NCBI RefSeq assembly: GCF_014174275.1 | Contig: NZ_JABEQK010000003.1 | Location: forward strand, 186,001-250,000 | Direction of reading: 5' to 3' | DNA length: 64,000 nt | From: Gluconacetobacter takamatsuzukensis | Lineage (GTDB): Bacteria; Pseudomonadota; Alphaproteobacteria; Acetobacterales; Acetobacteraceae | Shown: positions 35,854 through 44,558 of the stretch, piece by piece | Position numbering within the stretch: position 1 is the first letter of the stretch | Layout: each line of letters begins with the position of its first letter | The notes under the pieces: model-generated | The model's database searches: none | Told to the model about the DNA's origin: nothing | Seen by the model: only the letters and a program-made list of their open reading frames with translations | Made by a program: the position numbers and the translations under genes

Positions 35854-36561
35854 ATGAATGTTCTGTCGTCCCTCAACCATCACGACGCGGTTCTTCTCGA
35901 TCTCGACGGTACGATCGTCGATTCCCGCGCCGGCATTATCAGTTCCCTGCATGACGCGATACGCGATCTTGGCCATGAACCCGATCCGGCGGAAGACCTG
36001 ACCTGGGTCGTGGGCCCGCCGCTGCACGATCTGGTGGCGCGCGTGCTCACCCATTACGGCGACGACCGGGCGGAAGAAGCCGTGCGACGCTACCGTTATC
36101 ATTACGAACGGCACGGCATGCATCGCAGCCCGGTCTTCCCCGGCATGCGCGAGGTGATCGAGGCCGTGACGGCCTCGGGCGCCCGGCTGTTCCTGGCCAC
36201 CTCCAAGCCGGTTCACCTGGCGCGCGCGATCCTCGAACTGCGGGAGCTGACCCCTTATTTCACGGCCCTGTACGGCGCCCGGCCCGACGACACCGGCGCG
36301 GAAAAGCCGGAACTGATCGCGCAGTTGCTGGAGGAACACCAGATCGCCCGAAACCGCGCCGTCATGGTCGGCGATCGCCGGTTCGATATCAGCGGGGCGC
36401 ACGCCAACCATATCCGGGGCCTGGGCGTGCTGTGGGGCTATGGCGGCGAGGAAGAACTGACCGAGGCCGGGGCGGACGCGCTGGTCACCGACCCCGGCGA
36501 GCTGATGGCGGCGATCCGGGGCCAGTTGTCGGCGGCGCATATCCATCCGGCGGCGGAGTAA
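35854..36561 (+). CDS. HAD-superfamily phosphatase (Gph-like)
   Basis: The 235-residue product has all haloacid dehalogenase motifs: DLDGTIVDS (motif I, nucleophile Asp), LFLATSKP (motif II), the Lys in GAEKPELIAQLL (motif III) and MVGDRRFDISGAHAN (motif IV). The helical cap between motifs I and II is of the C1 type found in phosphoglycolate phosphatases, which clear 2-phosphoglycolate formed in DNA repair. The ATG at 35854 has an AAAGGA site. It is flanked by two RadC-like genes on the opposite strand. Confidence 0.9.
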   Translation: MNVLSSLNHHDAVLLDLDGTIVDSRAGIISSLHDAIRDLGHEPDPAEDLTWVVGPPLHDLVARVLTHYGDDRAEEAVRRYRYHYERHGMHRSPVFPGMREVIEAVTASGARLFLATSKPVHLARAILELRELTPYFTALYGARPDDTGAEKPELIAQLLEEHQIARNRAVMVGDRRFDISGAHANHIRGLGVLWGYGGEEELTEAGADALVTDPGELMAAIRGQLSAAHIHPAAE

Positions 36562-36579
36562 CCCCTCGGGGCCCCGCCC

Positions 36580-37314
36580 TTACAAACGGCGCTGCTGACG
36601 CAGGCTGAGCCACTGGCCGCGCCGCAGGAACACATGGTCCTGCACCGTCAGGGACAGATTCTGCGCGTGGTAGGAAATGGCCTGCATCAGCACCGCGTCC
36701 CCCTCGATCATCGCCACCGGCGGCGGCCATGACGGGACGATGCGGATGCCGACCAGAGCGGTGGCGTGCAGGTCGAGCGCCCGCAGCAGGATATGGCGCT
36801 GGGTCAGCTCGGGCGCGCCGCCCTCTCCGCTCTCGTCCACCGCCTCGTCGGCAATGATGTGGTTGATGCTGTCGAGGAAGAGAACACGCAACTGGCCCGC
36901 CGGCGCATCGGCCAATTGCGTGTCGCAATAGGCCAGCACGGCATCCCAGTCCCGCATCGGGGTGCGGGTCAGCGGATCGGGGCGCGACAGGCAGTCGGCC
37001 ACGGCCCCCGGCAGGCCCAGCACCGCCGCCGACCGGCCCGACAGGCCCGCCTCCCGCAGGCAGTCGGGCGTGGCCGACAGCAGCGCGCCCAGGCTGCCGA
37101 ATCGGTTCAGCAGCGCCTTGGCCAGCGGCTTGGTGTCCCGCCTCGGCACGCCGACGAACAGCAGCATCTCGATGATCTCGTAATCCGCAAGCGACGCGGC
37201 ACCGGATGTCAGGACCCGGGCGCGCATCCGCGCCCGATGCCCGGCCGGCCCGGTTTCCCTGAAAGGAACCGCCTGCCCCGCGCCCTTTCCGCCGTCCCTG
37301 CCCGCCCGCGTCAT
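36580..37314 (-). CDS. radC: RadC paralogue with degenerate JAMM metal motif
   Basis: The 244-residue product keeps the N-terminal helical region of RadC (SLADYEIIEMLLFVGVPRRDTKPLAKALLNRFGSL-like) and the fold-defining QLRVLFLDSINHIIADEAVDE and LTVQDHVFL strands. However, where the metal motif HNHPSG should be, it reads RIVPSW (Arg191, Ile192, Val193), so both His ligands are lost; only a later Asp206 might remain. It is therefore probably not a metal enzyme. The ATG at 37314 gives a family-length product; the frame remains open far upstream opposite uvrD, but that is antisense. It has no frameshift or stop, so it may be kept for a structural role. Confidence 0.85.
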   Translation of the reverse strand: MTRAGRDGGKGAGQAVPFRETGPAGHRARMRARVLTSGAASLADYEIIEMLLFVGVPRRDTKPLAKALLNRFGSLGALLSATPDCLREAGLSGRSAAVLGLPGAVADCLSRPDPLTRTPMRDWDAVLAYCDTQLADAPAGQLRVLFLDSINHIIADEAVDESGEGGAPELTQRHILLRALDLHATALVGIRIVPSWPPPVAMIEGDAVLMQAISYHAQNLSLTVQDHVFLRRGQWLSLRQQRRL

Positions 37315-37425
37315 GACGCTGCCTGTCTCCCCTGTCCGATGAACCCGTCCTCCGGCGCGGGAATGAGTCCGCAATGCGTGGTCGCAATGCTTGGTCATAG
37401 TCCCGCGACGCCCTATACGGAAACC

Positions 37426-39651
37426 GTGAACCAGACCCCAGCCCCCACCCCCGACGCTCCGGATTATCTCCAGCGCCTCAATCCCGAACAGCGGATGGCG
37501 ATCGAGACGACCGACGGCCCGCTGCTGGTCCTTGCCGGCGCCGGGACGGGCAAGACGCGCGTCCTGACCACCCGCTTCGCCCATATCCTGCTGTCGGGCC
37601 GCGCGCGGCCTTACCAGATCCTGGCCGTGACCTTTACCAACAAGGCAGCGCGCGAAATGCGCGAGCGCATCGGCACGCTGCTGGGCGAACCGGTCGAAGG
37701 GCTGTGGCTGGGCACGTTCCATGCCCTGTGCGCGCGCATGCTGCGCCGCCACGCCGAATATGTGGGGCTCGGCTCGGGCTTCACCATCCTCGATACCGAC
37801 GACCAGCTCCGCCTGCTCAAGCAGGTGATCGAGCCGTTGCGCCTCGACACCAAGCGCTGGCCCCCGCAGGGCATCCTGGGCGTGATCCAGCGCTGGAAAG
37901 ATCGCGGGCTGACGCCCGAACGCGTCACCCCGGCCGAGGATTGCGATTTCGCCAATGGCCAGTGCCGGGCGATCTATGCCAGCTACCAGGCGCGGCTGGT
38001 GCAGCTCAATGCCTGCGATTTCGGCGACCTGATGCTGCATGTCACCGAGATCCTGCGCACCAGGCCCGACGTGCTGGCGCAGTATCACCGGCTGTTCCGC
38101 TATATCCTGGTCGACGAATACCAGGATACCAACACCATCCAGTATCTGTGGCTGCGCCTGCTGGCCCAGCGCGAAGGGCAGCAGGCCAATATCTGCTGCG
38201 TGGGCGACGACGACCAGTCGATCTATTCCTGGCGCGGCGCAGAGGTGGAAAACATCCTGCGTTTCGAGCGCGACTTCCCCGGCGCCGCCATCGTCCGGCT
38301 GGAACGCAATTACCGCTCCACCGCCCAGATCCTCGGCGCCGCCTCGGGCCTGATCGCGCATAATGACGGCAGGCTGGGCAAGACCCTGCGCCCCGGCCGC
38401 GACGATGCCTCGGGCGAAAAGGTACGCGTGGCCTCGGTCTGGGATTCCGACGACGAGGCCCGGCTGGTGGGCGAGGAAGTCGAGCGCCTGCGCGCCGGCG
38501 GCCACCGCATGTCCGAAATCGCGATCCTGGTCCGCGCCGGCTTCCAGACCCGCGCGTTCGAGGAACGGCTGATCGCGCTGGGCCTGCCCTACCGGGTCGT
38601 GGGCGGCCTGCGCTTCTACGAACGCGCGGAAATCCGCGACGCACTGGCCTATATGCGGGTGTTGAACCAGCCGGCGGACGATCTGGCGCTCGAACGCATC
38701 ATCAACGTGCCCCGGCGCGGCATCGGCGCCGTCGCGATGCAGAAATTCCATCAGGCCGCCCGCGACGGCGGCATCCCGCTGACGGCCGCGATCGGCACCA
38801 TGCTGGAACGCGGCGAGGTCAAGGGAAAGGCCCGCGACAGCCTGGCCGCCCTGCTCGCCTGCCTGGAGCGGGCGCGCGAGGCCCTGCCGCGCGAGGGCCA
38901 TGTCGTGGTCATCGATACGCTGCTGGAGGAAAGCGGCTATATCGACATGTGGAAGGCCGATACCTCGATCGAGGCCCCGGGCCGGCTGGACAATCTGAAG
39001 GAACTGGTCCGCGCCCTGGCCGATTTCGAAAGCCTGGGCCATTTCCTGGAACATGTCGCCCTGGTGATGGAAAACGAGGAAGCCGCCGGCACCGAGCGCC
39101 TGAGCATCATGACCCTGCACGGCGCGAAGGGGCTGGAATTCGACACCGTGTTCCTGCCGGGCTGGGAAGAAGGCGTGTTTCCCTCGCAGCGCACACTGGA
39201 CGAAGGCGGGCTGAAGGGGCTGGAGGAAGAACGGCGCCTCGCCTATGTCGGCATCACGCGGGCACGGTACCGGGCCATCATCAGCCACGCCGCCAGCCGC
39301 CGCATCTACGGCAACTGGCAGTCGGCCATGCCCAGCCGCTTCATCGAGGAACTGCCGGCCGAGCACGTCACCACGACCGGCGCCGCCAGCCAGGCCCGCA
39401 GCCGCGGCTTCGGCCAGGCCCCCGCCTTCTCCAGTGCCTTCCCCATCACCGCGCGCCGGCCGCGCGCGGCCGACACGGGCGATGCGGCCACCGCCCCCGC
39501 CAAGGCGGCGATGGCGGTCGGCACGCGGGTCTTTCATCAGAAATTCGGATACGGAACGGTGTCGTCCGTCGAGGGCAACCGGCTGGAAGTCGCCTTCGAC
39601 AAGGCCGGACCGAAACGTCTCCTGGACAGTTTTGTCGAGAAAGCACCATGA
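37426..39651 (+). CDS. uvrD: UvrD/PcrA-type ATP-dependent DNA helicase
   Basis: This SF1A 3'-5' helicase acts in nucleotide excision and mismatch repair. The product (741 residues from GTG 37426) has LNPEQRMAIE, Walker A GAGTGKT, DEYQDTN (motif II), GDDDQSIYSWRGA (motif III), TLHGAKGLEFD (motif V) and VGITRAR (motif VI). A C-terminal Tudor-like domain (VFHQKFGYGTVSSVEG) that contacts RNA polymerase is present. Start choice is uncertain: ATG 37339, 37363 and 37387 are in frame, but the region before 37426 lacks coding character. Its stop overlaps the prmA start (ATGA). Confidence 0.95.
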   Translation: MNQTPAPTPDAPDYLQRLNPEQRMAIETTDGPLLVLAGAGTGKTRVLTTRFAHILLSGRARPYQILAVTFTNKAAREMRERIGTLLGEPVEGLWLGTFHALCARMLRRHAEYVGLGSGFTILDTDDQLRLLKQVIEPLRLDTKRWPPQGILGVIQRWKDRGLTPERVTPAEDCDFANGQCRAIYASYQARLVQLNACDFGDLMLHVTEILRTRPDVLAQYHRLFRYILVDEYQDTNTIQYLWLRLLAQREGQQANICCVGDDDQSIYSWRGAEVENILRFERDFPGAAIVRLERNYRSTAQILGAASGLIAHNDGRLGKTLRPGRDDASGEKVRVASVWDSDDEARLVGEEVERLRAGGHRMSEIAILVRAGFQTRAFEERLIALGLPYRVVGGLRFYERAEIRDALAYMRVLNQPADDLALERIINVPRRGIGAVAMQKFHQAARDGGIPLTAAIGTMLERGEVKGKARDSLAALLACLERAREALPREGHVVVIDTLLEESGYIDMWKADTSIEAPGRLDNLKELVRALADFESLGHFLEHVALVMENEEAAGTERLSIMTLHGAKGLEFDTVFLPGWEEGVFPSQRTLDEGGLKGLEEERRLAYVGITRARYRAIISHAASRRIYGNWQSAMPSRFIEELPAEHVTTTGAASQARSRGFGQAPAFSSAFPITARRPRAADTGDAATAPAKAAMAVGTRVFHQKFGYGTVSSVEGNRLEVAFDKAGPKRLLDSFVEKAP

Positions 39652-40556
39652 CAAGTCTGACCCGTCGCCACGCGACGGAACTGGAAACCATTGCCGTCAC
39701 CGTCCCCGCCGACGCCGTCATGGCGTACGAGGACGCCTTGTCGGTCGTCTGCTCCACGATCGGGATCTTCGAAGTCGACGATACCCAGATCCTGTGGCGG
39801 GTCGAGGGCGTGCGCGATGTGGGCTTCGGCGAAACCGAACTGACGGCCGCCCTGGCCCTCGCCGCCGCCGTTACCGGCCATGCGGCCGATCTGGAACGCA
39901 CACGGACCGAGGCCGAGGGCTGGCTGGCCCGCACCTACGAATCCTTCCCCGAACAGGATGTCGGGCAGCGTTTCGTGGTACGCGGAACCCATCTGGAAGG
40001 CCCGTCCCAATCCCGTCGCATCGCGATCTCGCTCGATGCCGGCATGGCCTTCGGCTCGGGCGAGCACGGATCGACGCGGGGCTGCCTGCGCGCGCTGGAA
40101 CAGGTGGCCCATCGCCGCCCGCACCGGATCCTGGACATGGGTTGCGGCTCGGGCATCCTGGCCATGGCCGCCGCCGCCCTGCTGCACCGCCCGGTGCTGG
40201 CGGTGGATATCGATCCGTGGTCGGTCCGCACCACCCGGCAGAATGCCGCGCTGAACGGCCTGTCCACGCTGGTCAGCGCCCGGCTGGGCAATGGCTGGCG
40301 CACGCCGGGGCTGAAGCGCCATGCCCCGTTCGACCTGATCTTCGCCAACATCCTGGCCCGGCCGCTCTGCCTGATGGCGAAGGACCTTGCGGCACACCTG
40401 GCCCCCGGCGGCACCGCCATCCTGGCCGGACTGCTGAACAGCCAGGCCCGGATGGTGGTTGCCGCCCACCGGCGGCAGGGCCTGGTCCTGGAACGGCAGT
40501 TGACGGAAGGCGACTGGTCGACCCTCATCCTGCGCCGCCCCGACGGGTCGCGATAG
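39648..40556 (+). CDS. prmA: Ribosomal protein L11 methyltransferase
   Basis: PrmA trimethylates ribosomal protein L11 with S-adenosylmethionine. The 302-residue protein has an N-terminal substrate domain (about 1-110) and a Rossmann methyltransferase domain with MAFGSGEHGSTRGCL, motif I DMGCGSGILAMAA, LAVDIDPWSVRTT and DLIFANILARPL, all typical of PrmA. The ATG at 39648 overlaps the uvrD stop, giving a uvrD-prmA pair. Confidence 0.94.
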   Translation: MTSLTRRHATELETIAVTVPADAVMAYEDALSVVCSTIGIFEVDDTQILWRVEGVRDVGFGETELTAALALAAAVTGHAADLERTRTEAEGWLARTYESFPEQDVGQRFVVRGTHLEGPSQSRRIAISLDAGMAFGSGEHGSTRGCLRALEQVAHRRPHRILDMGCGSGILAMAAAALLHRPVLAVDIDPWSVRTTRQNAALNGLSTLVSARLGNGWRTPGLKRHAPFDLIFANILARPLCLMAKDLAAHLAPGGTAILAGLLNSQARMVVAAHRRQGLVLERQLTEGDWSTLILRRPDGSR

Positions 40557-40618
40557 CTCACCCATCACACGCAGTAATTACCAGAATATCCTGTTTTCAA
40601 AGCAAAAGGACGAGAGAC

Positions 40619-42394
40619 ATGCCAGAGATCCCAGCCCGCCTTCCCGCGCTGCGGCGCGTGCTGGAAGAAATGGATGTCGACGGCTTCGTCCTGCTGCGCG
40701 GCGACGAGCATCTGGGCGAATATGTCGCCCCCTACGCCGAGCGCCTGGCCTGGCTGAGCGGCTTTACCGGCAGCGCCGGCATGGCGGTGGTGCTGCGCGA
40801 CGGCCCGGCGGCGGTGTTCTCCGACGGGCGGTACATTACGCAGATGGACCAGCAGGTCGACAGCACCGCATGGGCCCGCCTGCATCTGCGCGACACGCCG
40901 CCGGCGGAATGGCTGGCCGCGCAGGGCGGGCGCGGATTGCGGATCGGCTACGACCCGCGCCTGGTGGGCGAGGCCGGGTTGCAGCCGTTCCTCGCCCGCG
41001 GTCTGGACATGGTGCCGCTGGCGGCCAACCCGGTGGACCAGATCTGGACCGACCAGCCCGCCGCCCCCGGCACCCCCTGCCTGCCCCACCCCCTGTCCTT
41101 CGCGGGCGAGGACAGTGCCGACAAGCGGGAACGCATGGCCGCTATCCTGCGCACCGACGGCCAGGACGCGGCGATCGTGGGCGACCCGACATCGATCGCC
41201 TGGCTGCTGAACATTCGCGGCAACGACGTCCCCTACACACCTGCCTGCCTGGCCTTCGCCATCCTGCACGCCGATGCGCGGGTGGACCTGTTCGTCGACC
41301 CGGCGCGGGTGCCGCCCGACACTGCCCACTGGCTGGGCCCGCAGGTCCGTATCCTGCCGCCGTCCGGCCTGGACGCGGCGCTGGCGGCCCTGGCCGGCCA
41401 GACGGTGCGCGTCGACCCGGTCGGCACCGCGATCTGGTTCATCCAGACGCTGGAAAAAGCCGGCGCCACCATCAGCCGCGCCACCGACCCGTGCGCGCTG
41501 CCGCGTGCGTGCAAGAACGCGGTGGAGCAGGAAGGCGCGCGCAAGGCGCATGTGATCGACGGCGTCGCGCTGTGCCGCTTCCTGCACTGGGTCGACACCC
41601 AGGGCGTCGGACAGGACGAATTGCAGGCCGCGACCCGGCTGGACGCGTTTCGCGCCCTCTGCCCCGATTATCGCGAGGAAAGCTTCCCCGCCATCTCGGG
41701 CGCCGGCCCTCATGGGGCGGTGATCCATTACCGCGTGACCCCGGAATCCGCCCGCACGATCGGCGCGGATGAAGTCTACCTGATCGACAGCGGCGGCCAG
41801 TATCCGTTCGGCACCACCGACGTCACCCGCACGCTGTGGACCGGCAAGGGCCCGGGGCCCGACAGCGTGCGCGGCCCCTTCACCCGCGTGCTGAAGGGCC
41901 ATATCGCCCTGGCGCGGGCACGCTTTCCGGTGGGCACGACGGGCCATGCGCTGGACGCGCTGGCGCGCTACGCGCTGTGGCAGGACGGGCTGGATTACGA
42001 CCACGGCACCGGCCACGGAATCGGCAGCTACCTGTCGGTGCACGAGGGACCGTGCGCGATCTCGCCGGTTCACCGCCCGGTGGCCGTCGCGGCGGGCATG
42101 ATCCTGTCCGACGAGCCCGGCTATTACCGCCCCGGCGCCTTCGGCATCCGGCTGGAGAACCTGCTGCTGGTCCATCCGACCCCGGCCGAGGCCGGACGCA
42201 GCTTCCTGGCGTTCGAGACTCTGACCTTGGCACCGTTCGACCGGCGGCTGATCGACCCCTCCCTGCTGACGCGCGAAGAGGCGGCGTGGCTGGATACGTA
42301 CCATGCACGCGTTTTTGATATCGTCGCGCCGCAACTGGATGCCGACGCCCGCGCATGGCTCGACGCCGCGTGTGCCCCGATCATGGCGGAATAG
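40619..42394 (+). CDS. pepP: M24-family aminopeptidase P (Xaa-Pro aminopeptidase)
   Basis: The 591-residue, three-domain type of aminopeptidase P cleaves the N-terminal residue from peptides with Pro in position two. Two creatinase-like N-terminal domains (about 1-310; GSAGMAVVLRDG, DPTSIAWLLNIRGNDVP) are followed by the pita-bread catalytic domain with the two-metal set: Asp in YLIDSGGQY, Asp in TTDVTRT, His in GTGHGIGS, Glu in LSDEPGYY and Glu in GIRLENLL. A clean AAAGGA site precedes ATG 40619. It follows prmA by 62 bp and is probably transcribed from its own promoter. The gene symbol is by family, not by proven orthology. Confidence 0.92.
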   Translation: MPEIPARLPALRRVLEEMDVDGFVLLRGDEHLGEYVAPYAERLAWLSGFTGSAGMAVVLRDGPAAVFSDGRYITQMDQQVDSTAWARLHLRDTPPAEWLAAQGGRGLRIGYDPRLVGEAGLQPFLARGLDMVPLAANPVDQIWTDQPAAPGTPCLPHPLSFAGEDSADKRERMAAILRTDGQDAAIVGDPTSIAWLLNIRGNDVPYTPACLAFAILHADARVDLFVDPARVPPDTAHWLGPQVRILPPSGLDAALAALAGQTVRVDPVGTAIWFIQTLEKAGATISRATDPCALPRACKNAVEQEGARKAHVIDGVALCRFLHWVDTQGVGQDELQAATRLDAFRALCPDYREESFPAISGAGPHGAVIHYRVTPESARTIGADEVYLIDSGGQYPFGTTDVTRTLWTGKGPGPDSVRGPFTRVLKGHIALARARFPVGTTGHALDALARYALWQDGLDYDHGTGHGIGSYLSVHEGPCAISPVHRPVAVAAGMILSDEPGYYRPGAFGIRLENLLLVHPTPAEAGRSFLAFETLTLAPFDRRLIDPSLLTREEAAWLDTYHARVFDIVAPQLDADARAWLDAACAPIMAE

Positions 42395-42462
42395 CGCGAA
42401 ACCTCGCCGGACAGCGCCAGATAATGTGACCGCGAAAGCCCCGGCGATGGGGGCGAGTGCAA

Positions 42463-42491
42463 TTGTCACCCGTCTGCCACAGGCCTAGGAC
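42463..42491 (+). promoter_or_regulatory. Probable sigma-70-type promoter of the isocitrate dehydrogenase gene
   Basis: TTGTCA (42463-42468) and TAGGAC (42486-42491) are separated by exactly 17 bp, giving a leader of roughly 80 nt before the ATG at 42579. It is a good match to alphaproteobacterial housekeeping promoters. Confidence 0.55.
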
Positions 42492-42578
42492 CATACGGGT
42501 TCCGGCCCGGCTGCCCCGCCTCGCGAACGCACGGTCGGCAGGTCGGGCCTGGCAAAGCACAGAGGGAGACGTTCGACA

Positions 42579-43607
42579 ATGTCCGCTGAAAAGACCATTC
42601 CGGCTACCCTGATCCCCGGCGATGGGATCGGCCCGGAAATCATGGATGCCGTGACCGAAATCCTGGACGCGGTTGGCGCGCCGTTCGCCTGGGACAAGCA
42701 GCTCGCGGGTATGGCGGCGGTTGACGCGACCGGCAATCCGCTGCCCCCGCAGACGATCGACAGCATCCGCCGCACCGGCCTGGCCCTGAAGAGCCCGCTG
42801 ACCACCCCCGTCGGCGGCGGCTTCAAGTCCATCAACGTGACCCTGCGCCAGGAATTCGGGCTGTATGCCAACCTGCGCCCGACGCGCACGTTCGTCCCCG
42901 GCGCCCGGTTCGACAAGATCGACCTGGTCCTGGTCCGCGAGAACCTGGAAGGGTATTACGCGGCGATGGAAAGCTACATTCCGGTGGGCGACGACCCGCA
43001 CGGGATCGCGACCGGCGCTGGCTACAACTCGCGCGCCGAATGTAACCGCATCGTCCGCTTCGCGTTCGAATATGCCGTCAAGCATGGCCGCAAGAAGGTG
43101 ACGCTGGTCCACAAGGCCAACATCCTGAAGCTGCTGACCGGCCTGTTCCTGGAAGAAGGCCGCAAGGTCGCGAAGGAATATGAAGGCCGCGTGGAATGCA
43201 ACGAGCGTATCGTCGATGCGTGCGCCATGCAGCTGGTCATCGACCCGTGGCAGTATGACGTCATCGTCACCACCAACCTGTTCGGCGACATCCTGTCCGA
43301 CCTGACGGCCGGCCTGGTCGGCGGTCTGGGCATGGCCCCGGGCGCCAATATCGGCGAGAAGGCCGCGGTGTTCGAGGCAGTCCACGGCTCGGCTCCCGAC
43401 ATCGCCGGCAAGAACCTGGCCAACCCGCTGGCCCTGCTGCTCGCCGCGAACATGATGCTGGAGCATATCGGCCGCGACGACCTGTCGGCCCGTATCGAAA
43501 GCGGCATCCGCGCCGTGATCAAAAAGCCCGAACTGCTGACCCGCGATCTGGGCGGCAAGTCCGGCACGCGCGAATTCACCGCCGCGCTGAAGCAGCACCT
43601 GGTCTGA
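42579..43607 (+). CDS. NAD-dependent isocitrate dehydrogenase
   Basis: This TCA-cycle enzyme decarboxylates isocitrate to 2-oxoglutarate. The 342-residue length and sequence (TLIPGDGIGPEIMDAV; LVLVRENLEGYY; TTNLFGDILSDLTAGLVGGLGMAPGANIG; FEAVHGSAPDIAGKN) fit the NAD-type, short isocitrate/isopropylmalate dehydrogenase family. The substrate loop contains LKSPLTTPVGGGFKSIN, which favours isocitrate over isopropylmalate. NAD-type enzymes of this kind are typical for acetic acid bacteria. A GGGAG site, a good promoter and a strong terminator make it a single-gene unit. Confidence 0.92.
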   Translation: MSAEKTIPATLIPGDGIGPEIMDAVTEILDAVGAPFAWDKQLAGMAAVDATGNPLPPQTIDSIRRTGLALKSPLTTPVGGGFKSINVTLRQEFGLYANLRPTRTFVPGARFDKIDLVLVRENLEGYYAAMESYIPVGDDPHGIATGAGYNSRAECNRIVRFAFEYAVKHGRKKVTLVHKANILKLLTGLFLEEGRKVAKEYEGRVECNERIVDACAMQLVIDPWQYDVIVTTNLFGDILSDLTAGLVGGLGMAPGANIGEKAAVFEAVHGSAPDIAGKNLANPLALLLAANMMLEHIGRDDLSARIESGIRAVIKKPELLTRDLGGKSGTREFTAALKQHLV

Positions 43608-43644
43608 TCCAGGCCGCCGGTCCCTTCGGGAACCGGCGGGCCCG

Positions 43645-43672
43645 CGCCCCGCTTCGGCGGGGCGTTTTTTTT
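43645..43672 (+). terminator. Rho-independent terminator of the isocitrate dehydrogenase gene
   Basis: An 8-bp perfect stem (CGCCCCGC / GCGGGGCG) with a TTCG loop is followed by eight T residues. A second TTCG hairpin (about 43614-43638, one mismatch) precedes it. The T-run touches the stop region of the convergent uraH gene. Confidence 0.95.
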
Positions 43673-44025
43673 CAGCTCCCCCGGTAGGTCGAAAACCCGT
43701 AGGGCGAGACCAGCAGCGGCACATGATAATGGCCGCCCACGCCATCCGCCGCAGGCGCCGCGATCCCGAAGGCGATCGGCACCACATCCAGAAACGGCGG
43801 GTCGCTCATCGCCACCCCCTGCGTCCGGAAATAGGCAGCCACGGCGAATTCCAGCCGATAGGCCCCCGGCGACAATTCCCCCGCCCCCGCCAGATCGGGG
43901 CATCGTCCGTCACCGTTCGTCCGCCCCCGGAACAGGCACACCTCCCCCGACCACAGCGCGATCTCCATGCCCGCCGCCGGCCGGCCCGATACCAGGTCGA
44001 GAACATGGCTGGACAAGGTGCTCAT
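43672..44025 (-). CDS. uraH: 5-hydroxyisourate hydrolase
   Basis: This transthyretin-like enzyme hydrolyses 5-hydroxyisourate to OHCU in urate degradation. The 117-residue protein has LSSHVLDLVSGRPAAGM at the N-terminus with the catalytic His, and GHYHVPLLVSPYGFSTYRGS at the C-terminus, ending in the YRGS signature that separates the enzyme from transthyretin. Its ATG (44025) overlaps the uraD stop. It is the last gene of the leftward purine operon and faces a terminator of the neighbouring gene. Confidence 0.96.
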   Translation of the reverse strand: MSTLSSHVLDLVSGRPAAGMEIALWSGEVCLFRGRTNGDGRCPDLAGAGELSPGAYRLEFAVAAYFRTQGVAMSDPPFLDVVPIAFGIAAPAADGVGGHYHVPLLVSPYGFSTYRGS

Positions 44026-44558
44026 GATGCCTGCTCCTCACGCGCCAGCACCGCCAGCGCATCGGTCAGCCGCAGGGCCGCGATCTTCCCGATCTCGGCA
44101 ATCGCAGTGTCCAGCTCCTGCGCCGGCGTCAGGGCCAGCCGCCGCTCCATCTCCGACAGGATCAGCGCCTTGTCCGACAGGCGGACACAGATCACGAACG
44201 GCATACCGAACCGCGCGGCATAGCCGTCATTCAGGCTGTTGAACCGCGCATATTCCTCCGGCGTCAGCCGGTCCAGCCCCGCCGAAGCCTGCTCGGCCTG
44301 CGAGGCCCGGGTCAGGTCGGGGTCCAGCCCGGCCCGGCGCGCCAGTTCGGGGTGGGCCCGCACCAGGGCCAGCTTCTCCTCCGTCGTCGCCCGCTCCAGC
44401 ACGCCGTTCATGGCCGCCAGCATGGCGCCGGGCTCCGCGAACGGGCGCAGGGGCGCCGCGCGCTCCGCCACCCAGGGCGAATGTTCGTAAAGCGCGCCGA
44501 ACCGTTCGACGAACCGCGCGGGCTCCATCTCGTTCACGCGCTGCATGGCGGCATTCAT
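44022..44558 (-). CDS. uraD: OHCU decarboxylase
   Basis: UraD converts 2-oxo-4-hydroxy-4-carboxy-5-ureidoimidazoline into S-allantoin. The 178-residue helical protein has RFGALYEHSPWVAERA, the catalytic His in VRAHPELA, and FNSLNDGYAARFGMPFVICVRL, the family signature. It overlaps both neighbours by four bases (uraH at 44022-44025, puuE at 44555-44558), as in a tightly coupled operon. Confidence 0.96.
   Translation of the reverse strand: MNAAMQRVNEMEPARFVERFGALYEHSPWVAERAAPLRPFAEPGAMLAAMNGVLERATTEEKLALVRAHPELARRAGLDPDLTRASQAEQASAGLDRLTPEEYARFNSLNDGYAARFGMPFVICVRLSDKALILSEMERRLALTPAQELDTAIAEIGKIAALRLTDALAVLAREEQAS

Noticed and set aside
36580-39654. A 1024-codon open frame on the minus strand running through radC and across the whole uvrD gene
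   Set aside because: The part beyond 37314 is antisense to uvrD, whose helicase motifs are complete. High GC content suppresses stops in this antisense phase; only the RadC portion shows a recognised family.
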